A DNA stretch of 64,000 nucleotides, taken from positions 58,506,553 through 58,570,552 of the forward strand of contig NC_084702.1 in assembly GCF_028389875.1 (NCBI RefSeq). The letters run 5' to 3'. Below the pieces are notes generated by a model. The model was not told where the DNA came from. It was given only the letters and a program-made list of their open reading frames with translations, and made no database searches. Position 1 is the first letter of the stretch. Each line of letters starts with the position of its first letter. Shown piece by piece: positions 47,931-61,820 of the stretch. The translations under genes and the position numbers were made by a program. This stretch comes from Rhea pennata. Its lineage: Eukaryota > Chordata > Aves > Rheiformes > Rheidae.

Positions 47931-50133
47931 GGCACTGATGGTACCAATGAGGAGGGATAGCAGTAAGATTTTATTATCCAAATAAACAGTGTGACCCAAT
48001 TTCTTCAGCTTACTTTGAACTGGAGGTTAATGTTCAAATAATTTAAAGGCATTGGTCATCATGATCTGTGACTCATTCTTTGCACAGTTCAATCAAGCTG
48101 CTTTTAAATCAGTCAACAGACTTACTGATTACTGGAACATGTCAGTGTTTTCTATCCATTTTTAAGAGAACATTATACAGCATGTCTTGGTCTCATTCTC
48201 AAAATTTAATATAGTTTTCTTTGCAAACATAGCCCAATTGTACTGTTTGAAACTCTTTAGAAAGGAAAACAGTATTTTTAATAAAAATAAGATATTATAA
48301 GAGGAACTAAAAATAAAAAAACTATTGCCTCTGCAATTCCTTACAGGTGCCTTGGTTTCATTGACGGAAAGTGGCCACACACAGCCATCCAAGAGGTCCA
48401 TTTCAAACTTGCTAATAGCTGTCTTAGAGAGGCTAAACATAGTAACCAAAAGGAAAACAGTTTTCCTGTTACTAACAAAAGCTAGATTTTGCAACTGTTG
48501 GTTCTGAAAATAACAACCTTCTAACCTTCAAAAATGCACACCTAAAATTGCCCTAGATCCCTTTCCCAGGTGCACAGTGGGCAAGTTTTCAGATGAGTAA
48601 ACATTTCTGTTGACTCAAAGAGAGTGCAATAAGAATTGTTGCAAGTTATAATCAATAATGCATGTAGCACTGTACATACACAACTGGCTTCTGAGAAAAG
48701 TGTTTTGTATTAAATATAATTAATATCTACCTAATTATTGACATATAGTAACTCTAACCATACACTTGGAACAGTAGATTTTTCAGCCTTAATTAACCTA
48801 AAGAAGACATGACCAGAAGATTTCTCTTCTGTCAACAATTTAGTAGGATTCAGAAAAATATGAATAGGGAGAATGTCCACAATAATATTCTACAATGAGC
48901 TACTTCATACGAATGGGGAAAAAAAATAATTTTTTGTAGCATCATTGAGATATTCAGTAACAGGGGTTAATCAGGAGCTTCCCTAGCTGACCAGCTATTT
49001 TCCAGCTGTTCCTTTTGGGTTTATTGCTGCCTCTTCCTTCCAAAGGTGAGGTGCTGGCCTCTTCATTCCAGACTGCTGTGCTGGATGGACCAGTTCAGTC
49101 ATTTGATGATTTCCAAGTGCCTACTACATTACCCATGCATAGGTTTGACCTAATTATAAAATATAATCACTACGCAATATCCAGGAAAATGCAGAAGACT
49201 GATAATAAACTGCAGATCCTGTGTCACTAGTTCAAAAATCCAACCCTGGTAGTAAGTTAAGGTAACTTTCTAGCTGTTGTTTTCACAGCCTTTTAAGTCA
49301 AAGGAGCAGAGAGCAGCTGCGCATGTGTCCTTGTGCTAGAGCTGGGTTAGCAGGCTGCCTGGGCAGCCCAGGGACTGCCTGCTCCACTGCACCATCCAAA
49401 AAATGGGAAAGTATTCTTTGAACAAACACTCGCAAAGAGATGTGAAAATTTAGCATCAAGAGGTGCCATTCAGAGGAAATGATTGCTCCCCTTCCAGTGA
49501 AATTTTGTTACTCTGTCAGGCATTTTCCAATATTCTCAGTTTTACACTAGCTTTTAGGGTTTTTTCTTCCTCTCTTCATTCTCACTTCTCTATCTTTTCA
49601 AAGGCAAAATGGAAAAAATATGAGGAAAGGAGAGGTAGAGAAGTGAAAAACAAGGGTTTATTATTTCTTTTAAAAAACTGCATTTCCAGGAAAAATATTC
49701 ACTTCTCTCAAAAACGTTGAGTGAGATGTGTGGCCAGCATTTCTTAGAGCTATTAAACTCACCATGAAGAAGAAAGAAAGAGGTTATTGCTGTACGAGCT
49801 GCAATAGGAAGCCACTGAGTCTTCCACCTAATGAGCTCCCTGCACAGGTCAGCGACTGCTTCTTGGTGTGTCTGCTGCTGGAGCTTAATGTCCTCATGTG
49901 CACAGCTGTGCTCAGATCTCTGTGTTATCATCCCCTCAAACACCGCACCTCCTGCAGCTCCAGATAGCAAAAACCTGCGGGGAAAGTGCAGCTCTCACTC
50001 CAACTCCACCATTACCTTGGCCAAGTGTGAACACGAAAATTTGGTTCAAGCTCTCCTCCATCTGCCTCCTTATTTCTTTTTCATTGTTTATCAGATTTCA
50101 GGCTTCATTTGCCATGTGACTAACTTTATGGGG
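47931..50133. other. non-coding DNA with one small stem-loop
   Basis: Contains a small inverted repeat (AGTAAC plus AGGAAAAC, then GTTTTCCT plus GTTACT) at 48441-48473. Frames on both strands at 48162-48507 and 49590-50178 (60-126 codons) have no recognisable domain. Confidence 0.55.
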
Positions 50134-50166
50134 TTTTTTTTTTGTTTGTTTGTTTGTTTGTTTTTG
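50134..50166. repeat. (GTTT)n simple repeat
   Basis: A T run is followed by about five GTTT units. Confidence 0.9.
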
Positions 50167-50942
50167 ATCTGTTGCTGATGCTCTTCATTACCTCAGTTTC
50201 TTGTGCCCCATGCCAGGCTGTTACATTCATGCCTTCACTGCTGTTAAAGTGATTAAAATTTTGACTGCTGTGTAGCTTTCTCTGAAGTTAGAGATGCAAA
50301 TTGCATTAATTCTGCCACAGTTATAGGAACAGCAGAAAACAGACTAACATGGGAGCAGGGAGATGTTCAATAATAAGGGAAAGAGATGGCAGGAAAGAAT
50401 ATAAATAAGATTTCTGTACACAGAGCTTGCATCCATTCAGACTAATTAATGTGATACTCTATATGAACACTGACTTCAGTTTAAGAGTGGCTTGGCTGTT
50501 CCTGATCAGCTAGTGCAAAGCTGAGATAAACCTGGATTAAATCAAGGCTGGAATGCACAGAGAAGGACTACTAGGAGACTGTGTCCCAAGGCACACATTT
50601 ACTTCAGCCAGCTGAAACACTGATTTATATGATGATGTTTCAGGATGGAAAGTATATATTAATGGAAAGGCATATCGACATTTAATTGGATGTACAGGAT
50701 GTTTTGGAAACCTTTCTTAGGTTGTTTGTTTATACAGTATTTCATGAGACTGGGAACTTTGAAAATTACTAGAAACAAAAAAATAGCAAATAAGAATAAA
50801 AAATATTTGGCAATAGGTCAATAGGTGCTTTATCTAGATGAGAACAAAGAGCTGCATGAATTCTGAATGGCAGAGGATCAGAAATGGACCTGAATTTTTA
50901 TTATTTTTGTGATTAAAAAGAAACACCTGGTTTTCCTCCTTT
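50167..50942. other. non-coding DNA, nothing recognised
   Basis: AT-rich sequence with no feature supported. Confidence 0.6.
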
Positions 50943-50967
50943 AAAAAAAAAAAAAAAAAAAAAAAAA
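50943..50967. repeat. A25 homopolymer
   Basis: An uninterrupted run of 25 A without a recognisable retroposon body. Confidence 0.95.
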
Positions 50968-53900
50968 GATGACAGTGTAGGAAAACACCCCAAAGTGCTA
51001 TGGGAAGTTTTACAAGATTTGAAAGATCAGACAAATCTCATACAGACTCATATATGAAGTCCAGTGTTTCAGGAGAGAAGATACCATCTCCGTGCCTCCA
51101 GTGGTCGTTCATGCTGATGCCTGGAGAGACCAGGTAGCTCCAGATCTAGGGTATGGAGTGTCGAGCTTCTTGGTTTAAGGTACCCGGCTTGCATTCAGCT
51201 CCAACCTGCAGTGGCCATGACCTATACAGTGAATTTAATGGGCTGGCTTACATTTCATACAATACTGTGCTGTCTGAGCCGCAAACATATACTTCCACGT
51301 TTGTTGGAAGGTATTGCAGACAGATTAGTTGAATAGCCGAAGACTGATTTATCATATTTTTTTCACAGGGTATACCTTTTCCATCCTGGCAGGGAAACAG
51401 AGGAAAGTTTACACTTTCTTTTTGTAATATTCTAAAAGTAATTAAGGGGGAAGCACAGAAGCAAGCAATTCCCCCTCCTGATCTGCCTCAGATGAGGAGA
51501 GATAAAGGTCAATTGAGATTTCATTGAGTTTTCTTTCAGGGCTGCAAAATACGCTGTCCATATCATTAATCCTACATTGTTATTCCTATGCACCAGACCT
51601 GCTCGGTATGCATTCCGCTTGCAAGGAATAATGATAATTTTAGCCATCATCTTCAGACCAAGATGTACAAATCACAAGCATTAGCAGAGAAGTAATTTTT
51701 AAAATAGTAATATTTCATTTCAAGTTAACGTTGTCCCAGTGCTAATACCAAAACTTATCTTAACTTTTATAGGAATATTTGTAAGATTGCTTATACCACT
51801 CCAGCAATAAAATTTAACTTTTTAATCTACAATTCTCAGATAGCACTAGGTGAGATTCATCTCAGCAAATAATCTGCAGGCAGGTTGGTAAGACAAAAAT
51901 GTGGAGATATACATAAAAGTTTGATCAGGTTTATGTCTGTGACCTCATGCCACCATATCTGAGCATTGGTGAGAAGGTTTGAAGAATTTGGTCTTGTCTT
52001 GTCTTGGGCAATGTCCTGATTCAGATATACTATGCAACACTAGCGGCTGAGTCCACTCAAGCAATTTTAAAAACAAATATATGTGAGAGAAAAATCTAGC
52101 TGGTTAAATGTTCATGAAAAGCAATTATAAGAGACTTGCTGGCAAGGTCAACCTTAGTCTTCTTCCAAATCTGTATGTGTATTCCTAGGATAGGGTATTT
52201 AGTTGTTCCTATTTCCAGGTCCCGCACCTAAGTCACAATTTCTGGTTTGCAAAATTAGAACTTAATGAAGTATGCTGGCATTAAGAGGAGTCTTCAAGAG
52301 AAAAATCCAGTAATGAAAGGCTGGTAATTGCAACAGAACAAGGAACTGATGGATAGCGCACCATGCCCTGGGTGCAGGTAGGTAGGCAGAGTGACTCATG
52401 TAGTACACTATATAAAGGTATGAGCAATTAATGAAAGCGGAGTGAAAGGACAACTTGTTTCACATGAGCCAGGAAGCTGCAACTGGAGATCTCCGCTCTA
52501 TGACAGAAAAGCAGTAGCTTTTCTTTTTCTGAGTAGAGTTTGTTGAGTAGAAAAAAGAAGGGTAATGGAAGAAAGCAATGGAGTAGCAGTTCCCTCCCAA
52601 ACTGAATCTGTTCAAGAACTGACATCGCTCACAGCAACAGCAGCAATTCGTGGCTGTGGGCAGAGGAGGAGGCATTCAGCTGTTCATGCAGCATGCTCTG
52701 ACATTGTTGCGTATCCACAGCACTATACAAAGTGATGCTGCAAAGGCATAGAGGCTATTGCAGGTGGTAGCTAGAGATGCCTCCACTGTGGGCCCTGGGA
52801 TAAGGCTGCCCTGACAGTACAGATTCAGAAGTGAAGGGGCACATGCAGTTTTATCAGGCAGAAGTAATGTTATGGTGTTCAGATGTTACAACATTAACAT
52901 CCATGCAGTTAACTGTCATGATATTTATTGATGCCCAGGGAAAACAGCGACATGAATAGGTGCTTGCTCACAGCAAAATTGCCATTCGCTGCAGAGAACA
53001 ACAGAGTTGAGTTGGTACAAAGGGCTGCTTCTTGGTTCCCAGTAAAGAAGCCACATGCTCCAGTACAGTATCCCCCAGCATGGTGCCAAGGAAGCTCCCT
53101 TTCCTTTTTGCATTCTACTGGCTGTATCTTGGGACATCTGTGCAGATGCAGCACAGCCCACACCTCATGTCTGCCCCAGAGCAGGGCCTTGCTGCAGCCC
53201 ATTCCACGGCTGCCACCAAGCTCCTCTGCCTGAGCATCCTTCTGTGCAACCTGGGTGCTGAGGGAGTTGCAGCTGGTCTCACCCACATGAAGACCTGGCA
53301 TGGCAGCAGGACATGGCAGCACACACACTCAGACCTAAGAGCACAACAGCAGCTGTGACCCCAGCGCAAGATAGGATGAGCTGGGACTTCTTCCTTATTT
53401 GGATAGATATGGTCTATTAACATGTTAAATGAAAGCCAGATCACCACTTCTCTGCTAGTCTTGGTAATCACAGTCAGTAATAGAAACAGAGAAATACTCT
53501 GACACTCTTCAGCTCTCTGATATTTTGTTTATCCAGTTCTTTTGGACTCTGTTACAACTTAAATTATTCCTCCATTTCTGATTTTGTGCATTTGGTGTAT
53601 ATATCCAAGTAAGGCATTGGAGTTATTCACAACACTAGTCGTTGTGACTGAGCAGTAACGAAATGGATTTGTCTTTGTTCTCAGACAGGATAAGCCTAGG
53701 CATTAGGAGAAAGTCTCCTGCTCTCGCATTGGAAAAATGAAACTCCATAACTGCATTATTCTTGCTTAGATTCTGTCCCATAAACAGTCTTGCTAAACAC
53801 TCGCTAAGAGCAGCAAACACAGCTAGCTTCTATTAAGTTATACTGAGCAACAATCCCATTGCAGAACATTTGTTTTCTGCTTGTTCCACTAGGCAAGAGG

Positions 53901-56900
53901 TCCGTTTAAAGCTTTCAGTATGATTTAAACACAAATGCTTTTTATATAGGTCAGGAAAGAGAAATGTAATTTCCTCTAGTTTTGTTTGGTCGAAGTTCTC
54001 TGTTCTAGCACTTAATTAATGACTCTGGCAAAATGTTTTGAAAGCAGCAATGTTTTTAACCCCAAATGCATTGCCAAATTGTGTACTTCCTCCTCATTGT
54101 CCGTTTTGGACGGGAGGCTGAACTCACATCTATGCACTGTTAATAAAACCAAGGAAACTATTTTTATTGCACTGGAAAAAAAGGTATCTCTTCCTCAGTA
54201 CCCATCTCTGTCAATTATAGCTGCAGAAAAGAAGAAAGTGATATAAGAGGTTTGAAAAGCAAGGAAAAGGAGAAAAGAGAAATCAAATAGAATGGTGTAA
54301 CATTACACCAGTTGGAATAATCAGCTTCACTGATTGGCTTTGACACATGATTTGCTTATTTATGTATCCATACTTGAATCCTAAGCATTTAGAGAAAAGT
54401 CCACATAAGGACATAAGCACCCAGAGCTGAAATTAGGCAGAATTGAGTCCAGAACACAATGCTCAAATCTTTACCTAACCCCATGACTGCTTGATTTTTT
54501 ACCATCAATTTCCCTAGGTTTTTAAGCTTTCACATCTCTTACAGCTCCATCGTGCCAGGCAAGAGCAGCCCAGCCCCTGTCCCAGGGTTGAGCTACTGCA
54601 GTGCTGAAGGGCCCAGGTCAGTAAGCACACCCAGGGCTCCCCTACTGTATTCCTACAGGTGCAACCCCAAACAGACAGAATTGCCTTCAAAAACACATCC
54701 GGAAGTGGAGATAACACACTATGTCGCAGTCTAGAGACCACTGGATTCCAGACCTTCTGCTATCTGAAGGGCACAAAATCACATCTTCTAGTTCTACATT
54801 TAATATCTTAACAGAGAAGTCTAAATTCGTTTCACTAGGATTTTACATTGAAATGAGATACCAACAAAAAGATTTAGGGACTTCCAGAAGATGATTCAGC
54901 AGAGCTGAACTGCCTGGTTTGGTCACTACCAAGGGAGCCTAGGTAAATAACTCCCTTAGCTCAGCACCCAGTCAGATGTTTAAACCATGCTGGGATGGAC
55001 CCAAGCTCAGGTGCTAGCAGCTGTCTGTGCAGAGTGGAAATCTCAAAGCCTCTGTTCCCACAGATCAGCATCACTCCTTCCATTTCCACTGTGATTGCTC
55101 CAGCATGACACCCCCTAACCCAGCACTGGGTGAGTCTGGAGCTCTCCTGAGTATAAGAGTTGATTGACCCCCTGGTGCTATAAAACAGAATGAAAACAAA
55201 TTGGCTCTGTTGTCTTTTCCTCAGTGGGGGGATAATGACATAGATCTCTCTCTTCTACCTATAGAAACCTTTCCCACAAAACTTGTAGGAACTTAGAAGG
55301 CTTCTGTTTTACAGACATATTTGGTTGGCATTTCAAGTGGAGAAGAAGTTTTTTCACAGGGAATGACAGATGGTTAGAGAAATCACCTGAATCTCATTCC
55401 ATTAAACAGCTGTGCAACCCTGGAGCATCTGTTGAGTCAAAGATAATGATTTCCCTGTGGTAAGCTACAAGAATTGGCTTCCTCTCAATGTCTGTCCTGC
55501 TCTTCCTGAGTTGTCTTCTGCTCAGGAAAAACCTCCCAGGTTGCACCTCCCGGGTGCTAAGGAGGGAAGATTTAAAGACAGACATAACTATTTTGAAAGA
55601 TTCAGGAACAGATAGATAAAATAAAAGTTGTCACTCCCTGACCAAAGTCCCTCAGTCTTAGAGATCACTCATCTTTCAAGGTAAAATTGTATCACTAGCT
55701 GCCTATCTATGAAATAAGTCAGAACCGAATATTCAGCTGTCACAAAACACACTTGGTCCAGAATACGTTGCCTCTTGCAGACAGCTCCGAAAAGCGCACG
55801 AGTCTTTAAAGCATCCAAAGTATCATCCTTCCTCCAGACACAACCACACCAGACAGTTTCCAGTCACCATTGCTCCTGATTGTCCAGTTCCCAAGATTTT
55901 GTGCTCTTAGACATATTGATAGGACTGCTTTGTCCCTGAGTGATGTCAGACTTCATATCTGATCTCTTCAGCTGGTTTGTTCCCACAATCATAACTCAGC
56001 AGTGGGAGAAAAGCTTGACGATGAAGGCTGTCCTGCTTCTGAACAATGCCCCTTGCCAACTCTTGCTGTGCTGTGATATCCCCAAAGTGAAGGAGCCCTT
56101 TGGGGAGGACTGTCCTGCTGGACACCCTGGCCCCCTTGGGAAGCCCTGCTTAGGGGGTGGCAGCAGGCAGCAAGCGATTTTCAGGCCCTCCTGACCACCA
56201 AGATCAAGGGAGGCTTTTCATGGTAGGCTTTCCCCTCAAGGAGCCAAGACTTTTCCTCAGAAGTAGCCAGGACTCCCAGCTCTCATCAAGGGACACAGTC
56301 TCCTGTGGAGCACCAAGTTTGGTAGCAGCCATGAAATGTTGCCTCTGCAACAATGACTCTACCCAGCAGTTCTGAACTCCACCTTAGAGAGGCTGAGCTT
56401 TTGCCCCGGTGCCTGACTCTCTTTTCCTGAGCTCATAGCATGACCCTAGTTCCTGAGCTGAACTACAGCTAAAGCCACAAATGCCATACACTCATTTTCT
56501 CCCAGCTACAATCCTTACCTCCTAAAATCAGAAGACTCTAAGGACTACATCAAAGATATTCAAAAATCTCAAGAAGAGCCACAGGCATATCTTCACTGAA
56601 AGTTAGTATTAGGGAAGGAAATTCTGTAAAAGCTTATAAATGTTGTAACCACAAAACACTGAAATTCTATGACAGACAAAGCATGGAATAATATAAGGCC
56701 TGAATTTCTTCTGGGTGATTGGAATAAGCCCCTATCCTGAGACTGAATCTGATGCAGGGCAGCCTGATGTAAGTGTAGCAATGACCACGTAAAGCCACTG
56801 TAAGCAGAGCTGAAAGTTTCACTGCTAAGTGAGGATGGCAATGATTTTTGTTTCAATGCAACAAGACAGCTTTTCCTGAAATAACAGATGGCAATATAAG

Positions 56901-58791
56901 AGATCTGTGCACAGGAGACCACAACGTGGCAATCTCACGCAAGGACAACTACATAGACGTCAGCTAAAAAGTAAGCCATAAAGCTACTACTGGTATTTGA
57001 TGGGTGCGTTGCCTATCTTCAACAACTCAGTTAGCACTAACACTGCTTACCTTATGTTGTTGTACAGACTCACAGCATCTGAGAAAATAAATGACAGTTG
57101 AGGACTTCTCATTTGACGTTTCTGTTTTCTGCCGGAACACAATGATATTGGTTAAATATCTGTCTTGTAAACATCTTCCTGCAGTGTTCTTGCTTTGTAT
57201 GTTCACACAGCCCATGCAAATGCTATGCTTTATTTTTGACACAGAAAATCTGCAGTGATTTTTATGTTTAAGGCAATCATTCTACAGTTACTGTTTTATT
57301 TGCTTCATCTAATGTCATCTAATTCTCTTTTTGTATGAAAGAACTTCAGAACATATTAAGAAAATGTATTTGCACACATAACCCTCACGCTGCTGTTACA
57401 AGTTTCAGTGACCCAAGAAGTGATCCATTCCGAAAGCATTTGGATCAGTGAAGTTTCTCTGTATTGTTAGAGTGACCTGGCAAAGCTAAGAAACCAGAGC
57501 TCAAAAGGCCAGAGAAATCCCCATTCATGAGCCTGCACAGTCTGGAAACAAAGAAGCCAAGGCACTACAAAGTCATAAAAGTTGATTTTGCAACGCTGGA
57601 CAGTGCTAGAAGGAGGTGCAAAATTTGGATGAAGAGAACAACAGCCCAGCTGCTTTCTCTTAAGAGCAATGTGCAACACAGCAGAAGAAAACTGACTGGA
57701 CTATCTGCCTGCAAATTAGTATCTTCATTTTAAGTTGGGTACAGGTGCACATGCTTTAAGGGTACTACTGATATTATCAGAGAAAAAAGCAAGTCACAGA
57801 AGACAATAAAGAAATGAAATACGTGGCTCTCAGTGCTGATCTAAAGAGGGCTCACTAAAGGAATACAAGAACCAGTTATTACAAACATTTACAAAAATAC
57901 AATCAAGGATTGTGGCAAAGATACTAAAATACTCTTTGTTTTAAAAACAGATCACACATGGATCTCATCAGGCTGACACCCCTAGGAAGAAGAGGTCATC
58001 TGTACAGTTAAGGAAGAGTGTGAGGGCACAGAGGAATCAAGAAGCTAACAACAAAAACAGGCTAAGGCTGAAGGAACCTAACCTGATTCAGGAATTACTT
58101 CTCTGTCTTAAATGCAGAAACTAGAGGAGTTTGTTTTTCTGAGAACCATAGGGCAAGTAGAACCACCAGTAGAATGATCTTAAAACAGAGAAAAGAGCTT
58201 GAGCATGAAATCTGTTTTGTCTATTTTAAGGAAAGTCGTTATTAACTGAAACTGACCTTAAACCAAGGAGTGCAACTTCCAGAAGGGACTTCACAAACAT
58301 TTTCCTGCCCCACAAAAAACCCACAAATCCTATCTGCAAATTCAAACATCAGATATACCCAGTGGATATAATTCTGGGAAGGTCTAATGGCTTTTCTGGA
58401 CAGAATAGGCAGGGGAGCAAAGTGCAGAAGTATCATCTCAATCTGATTTAAAAAACAAACCTGCATAATCTCAGGCATATGTAGACTGTGATTGCCAGAG
58501 CTCATAGAAACCTCCTGCAGAAAGACAGCACAAAATAGCAGTTATCCCAGCTTCTGCCGGGAAGTTAAAGGGAGAGGCCAGATTCTCAGTATTAGCTGAT
58601 CCTTTTTTCTTTTTTAGGATAGTGATTTTTCAAGATTTACAGAAATTGACCCTGTCCACTACTTTCTGATAGCTTTACCATTACTTAACTTTCTATCTGT
58701 ACAACAGATTTATATTCAGCTTCTTCCTGCAATATTTTGGAGAGGGAACGAGGTCTTTTAAAGACCGAGAAATCTAAAACCAACAACAGTT
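50968..58791. other. non-coding DNA, nothing recognised
   Basis: The longest stretch without a supported feature. The GC-richer part at 52909-53471 gives frames of 66-139 codons on both strands over the same bases, none with a domain. A triple TCTTG occurs at about 51990. A sequence at about 55340-55440 (AGAAGAAGTTTTTTCACAGG) weakly resembles part of CR1 but was not accepted. No RNA gene was recognised. Confidence 0.55.
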
Positions 58792-58813
58792 AAAACAAAC
58801 AAACAAAAACAAC
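58792..58813. repeat. (AAAC)n simple repeat
   Basis: Three to four AAAC units with imperfect edges. Confidence 0.85.
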
Positions 58814-58984
58814 AGAAAGCCTTCGTACTGCCTCAAAAGGAAAACGAATTGAGTTTAAGGAGAATCTCCTAAAAATGCCCCGTGTGTTAAAAAACAGGCT
58901 AAGTCAGGCAAAGAGTCCCACAGATAACATGGGGAGGAGCAGGCCCTTGCAGTGTTGAAGTCCAAGCCTAGTCCTTCCCCCGTG
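58814..58984. other. non-coding spacer
   Basis: Nothing is recognised in it. Confidence 0.5.
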
Positions 58985-59140
58985 AGACAACGGCAGCGAA
59001 GGCAGCGAGGTGGGCAGACACAGCCCACCGGGGCCGTTTGCTCTCGTCCCAGCGCAGCCGACGCAGCAGCACGGCCACAGCTTCAAGGGGAGAGGCTGGA
59101 GGAAGCCTGCACGTAGCCCTCAGCTCGGCGGCGTGCAGAG
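58985..59140. promoter_or_regulatory. CpG cluster
   Basis: About 15 CpGs in roughly 155 bp, flanked by AT-rich DNA. Short frames on both strands (60-78 codons) are compositional. A regulatory role is inferred from CpG retention only. Confidence 0.3.
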
Positions 59141-60149
59141 CAGGCACGTCTGCTGGTTGTTGCAGAGAGCAAAGGTGAAAACCTTCACTAGTGCAAAATC
59201 TCATGAGAACAGAGCAAGTGTGTGAAAAGGGAATATATAAAACATGTTCTCAAGAAATGGCCAGTGCCAAATGTTTTTTCTGTGCTTGAAGTGTCAGCTG
59301 GGTCTGACAGGTGCCTTTGGAAAAACTGCCAGTCAGAGCAGTAGCTAATGGCTCCGTAAATCCCCGCTGTCAAGTACCAGCATGCTAGTCATTTCTGCAC
59401 TTTTCCTTTCTAACGGCTGAAGGGTGACCACATCTTCCCAAGACACCAACCCTTCCGTGTTGCTAAATAAACACGAAACTCCCCCCACCCTTCTCAAGGG
59501 CTGAAAAACTTGGACAAGGATATGAGAACCCGCTCCGCCACCGGACACCTTGCTACTCCTGCCTCTCGCCATGACTCCCAGGTCTCCCTCCCCAAAAGGT
59601 TTTGACCGGATTGTATTTCTGTTCATTCCTGCTCCCCCCTCTCTGTGCAGTGAGGACGGCCAGGCCTGCGGGTCTGATGTTCACCTGGGATTTCAAAAAA
59701 TAACTTTCCCAGACCCCATGCAAATCACTTACCCTCTCTTTGGAATAAGGGTGCTGTTGTTCACCAACATGCCAAGACCCTGGGACGACGCAAACTGCAG
59801 ACGCTGCAAGCCGCTCCCAGGAAAGGAGAGCCGTGGAAAGGAGCTATAAAAATGCAATGTAGACTCATCTGTCACTCTGGTTTCCCAGGATAATTGATTT
59901 CAAGCATTCCTGCCTACCTGAAAATACCACAATAAAGTTAACATGTGCTCACCAGGAGGACAGACTAAACTTTCATCAAAATAGTGATTCTGAGGTAACT
60001 ATTTGCCATTGGTAGAAAAAGAATCTGAACTCATGGCTTCAAAGGATGAAAAGCATTCATTAATCTTCGGTCAGCAGCTGGACTATAGAAGATAAGCCCG
60101 AGCTTTTATTCTGATGCACTTGTTTTCTTGAATCCGTGAAAACAAGTTT
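59141..60149. other. non-coding DNA, nothing recognised
   Basis: Frames at 59345-59626 (minus) and 59550-59849 (plus) overlap and are unrecognisable. Confidence 0.6.
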
Positions 60150-60198
60150 CTGTAGAGACCATACAGAAACACGGTCTCTACAGTCTCTACAGAAACAC
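60150..60198. repeat. 11-bp inverted repeat interleaved with direct repeats
   Basis: CTGTAGAGACC (60150-60160) and GGTCTCTACAG (60173-60183) are exact inverted complements around a 12-base loop. TACAGAAACAC occurs in the loop (60162-60172) and again at 60188-60198, and GTCTCTACA is doubled in tandem (60174-60182, 60183-60191). The pattern looks like a local templated duplication-inversion. Confidence 0.85.
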
Positions 60199-61469
60199 TG
60201 ATCCCAGGAAATTTTTCTTACTGTGGAGAAAGCAATTTTTCAAAATAAAAGTATGAACTAAGCAACTCACTGGAGTCAGGAAAGGGAGAAAAACAATCAA
60301 ACAAATGATTGATGAATGACAATTATTATAAGCAGCTTAGCTACTTCCAGAGTACCAACAGTGGGTGGAAGGATAGCAAGAGAAGGAAACTGGTGCATAC
60401 TGAGCCAGGAATAAGAAAACATGTGAAATAATCTCTATATTTTTGTAAATTATCCTGATCTCTTGCAGGTAACATTTGCAAAATTGAGGCCACATTCTAC
60501 TGACAGAAAGCCCAAAGAAGTCTTGACACAGAAATTAGCAGTAATGGGAGCTGGCCTATGTATAATATAAGAAAACCAGAACCAAGTCAAAGATTATTTT
60601 CTTTTTGTTGGTTGAGATTTTAAAATGGAACTAAAGCTTTAGTGTGTTTACCACAATAAAAAAATTTATAAAAGGTTTGGTTTTCAGAGGGAAGTTGTCC
60701 ACTAGCTCCAAAAAACCTGAATTTTTTGAAAACATCTCAAATTACTACTGAAGAATGTTTGAAGCCAAAGATCACCCATCATTTCTGGAAATTTCATGGA
60801 AAAAAAAAAAGAAGCTATATAAAAGCAAAGTCTAGTGGTTTCTCTTTACATGATGGCAAGTTTTTTAAAATTTATTCTTCTTACTTGTTTCTTCAGTGGC
60901 TGGCCCAAAATGTAATTATGTGAACAATCTAGTGTTTTGAGGCTATGAATATAAAAATGAAGATTTAAACTTTGTGGCTTTAACCACATTTCTCTAAAGG
61001 TCAAAACCAAAAGCACACATCTGACAATCTCAGACTGTGGTAGAGTTCAGTCCTTATACCTGCCTTGATCTCAAGCCCCTTCTTGCTCATCTGTAGTTCT
61101 GTTGAGTTGTCTTTCTTTTACAGAAAAAATGGCTTTTATAGCCTTTTGTAACACAATCACTGCTTTTGAGGCTTGAGTAAATACTAGAAGATCTGGAGGA
61201 AATAACAGCTTAGTACTCAAATGAGAGATATAAATAACACAACCATAATGCCTATTTGTAGAGTGTATTCAACAATACTAAGAAATTCTCCTCCCATAAA
61301 TTTTATTTGCATCCTACTGCCTATAAAAAACAACATTTAATTTACTTTGCTATCTGTTTGAACTGGGCTGCGTTAAGAGGTAGGGCCTGATATTCCCAGC
61401 ACCTCCGTGACGTCTGAGGAATTCTCTTACTTAGCTTTACATAAATCTGCGCAAGACATGAAACACAGT
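60199..61469. other. non-coding DNA, nothing recognised
   Basis: AT-rich sequence with short frames only (maximum 65 codons). Confidence 0.6.
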
Positions 61470-61715
61470 AACACACCTCCGCCGCTCGTGAGAGCTGTTT
61501 CAACTCAGCCGAACGCACTTTTCAAGCGGAGCGGATCCCGGGACCTTATCTGAAACCACGTGGCCCAGTGCTGCCGCGTTGCTGCGGGTGTAGGTGAGGA
61601 CGTCCTCGCCGCTCTGCAGCGAGCAGAATCCCTCCGCGAGCCCGTTGGTTGGGCTGTTCCCAGCAGTCGCTACGTAGCAGCTGTGATGCTGCTGAGTTAC
61701 GGCGCTCTAAAAGAG
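61470..61715. promoter_or_regulatory. CpG cluster with E-box
   Basis: About 24 CpGs occur in roughly 245 bp, with a CACGTG E-box at 61557-61562 and a TAG/GTGAGG donor-like site near 61592. It stops abruptly at a (TA)n tract. A 107-codon frame begins here but its second half is translated TA repeat, so it is not believable as a protein. A promoter or enhancer is possible. Orientation is unknown. Confidence 0.35.
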
Positions 61716-61744
61716 GCTGGTATGGGCTGCAGAGCCTTTATCCT

Positions 61745-61820
61745 ACATATTCTATATTGTGTGTATATTATATATATATATATTATATTCTATATATTGT
61801 GTATATATATTCTACATATA
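61745..61820. repeat. (TA)n microsatellite with TTCTATAT interruptions
   Basis: Alternating TA broken by TTCTATATTGTG-like units that recur two to three times, suggesting internal duplication. Confidence 0.9.

Noticed and set aside
13501..50967. Poly-A tracts as tails of processed pseudogenes
   Set aside because: No coding-quality sequence, in-frame relic or target-site duplication is visible next to any of the tracts.
55320..55445. Possible third CR1 fragment (AGAAGAAGTTTTTTCACAGG)
   Set aside because: Only one short block resembles CR1, and neither the following conserved block nor a tail could be found.
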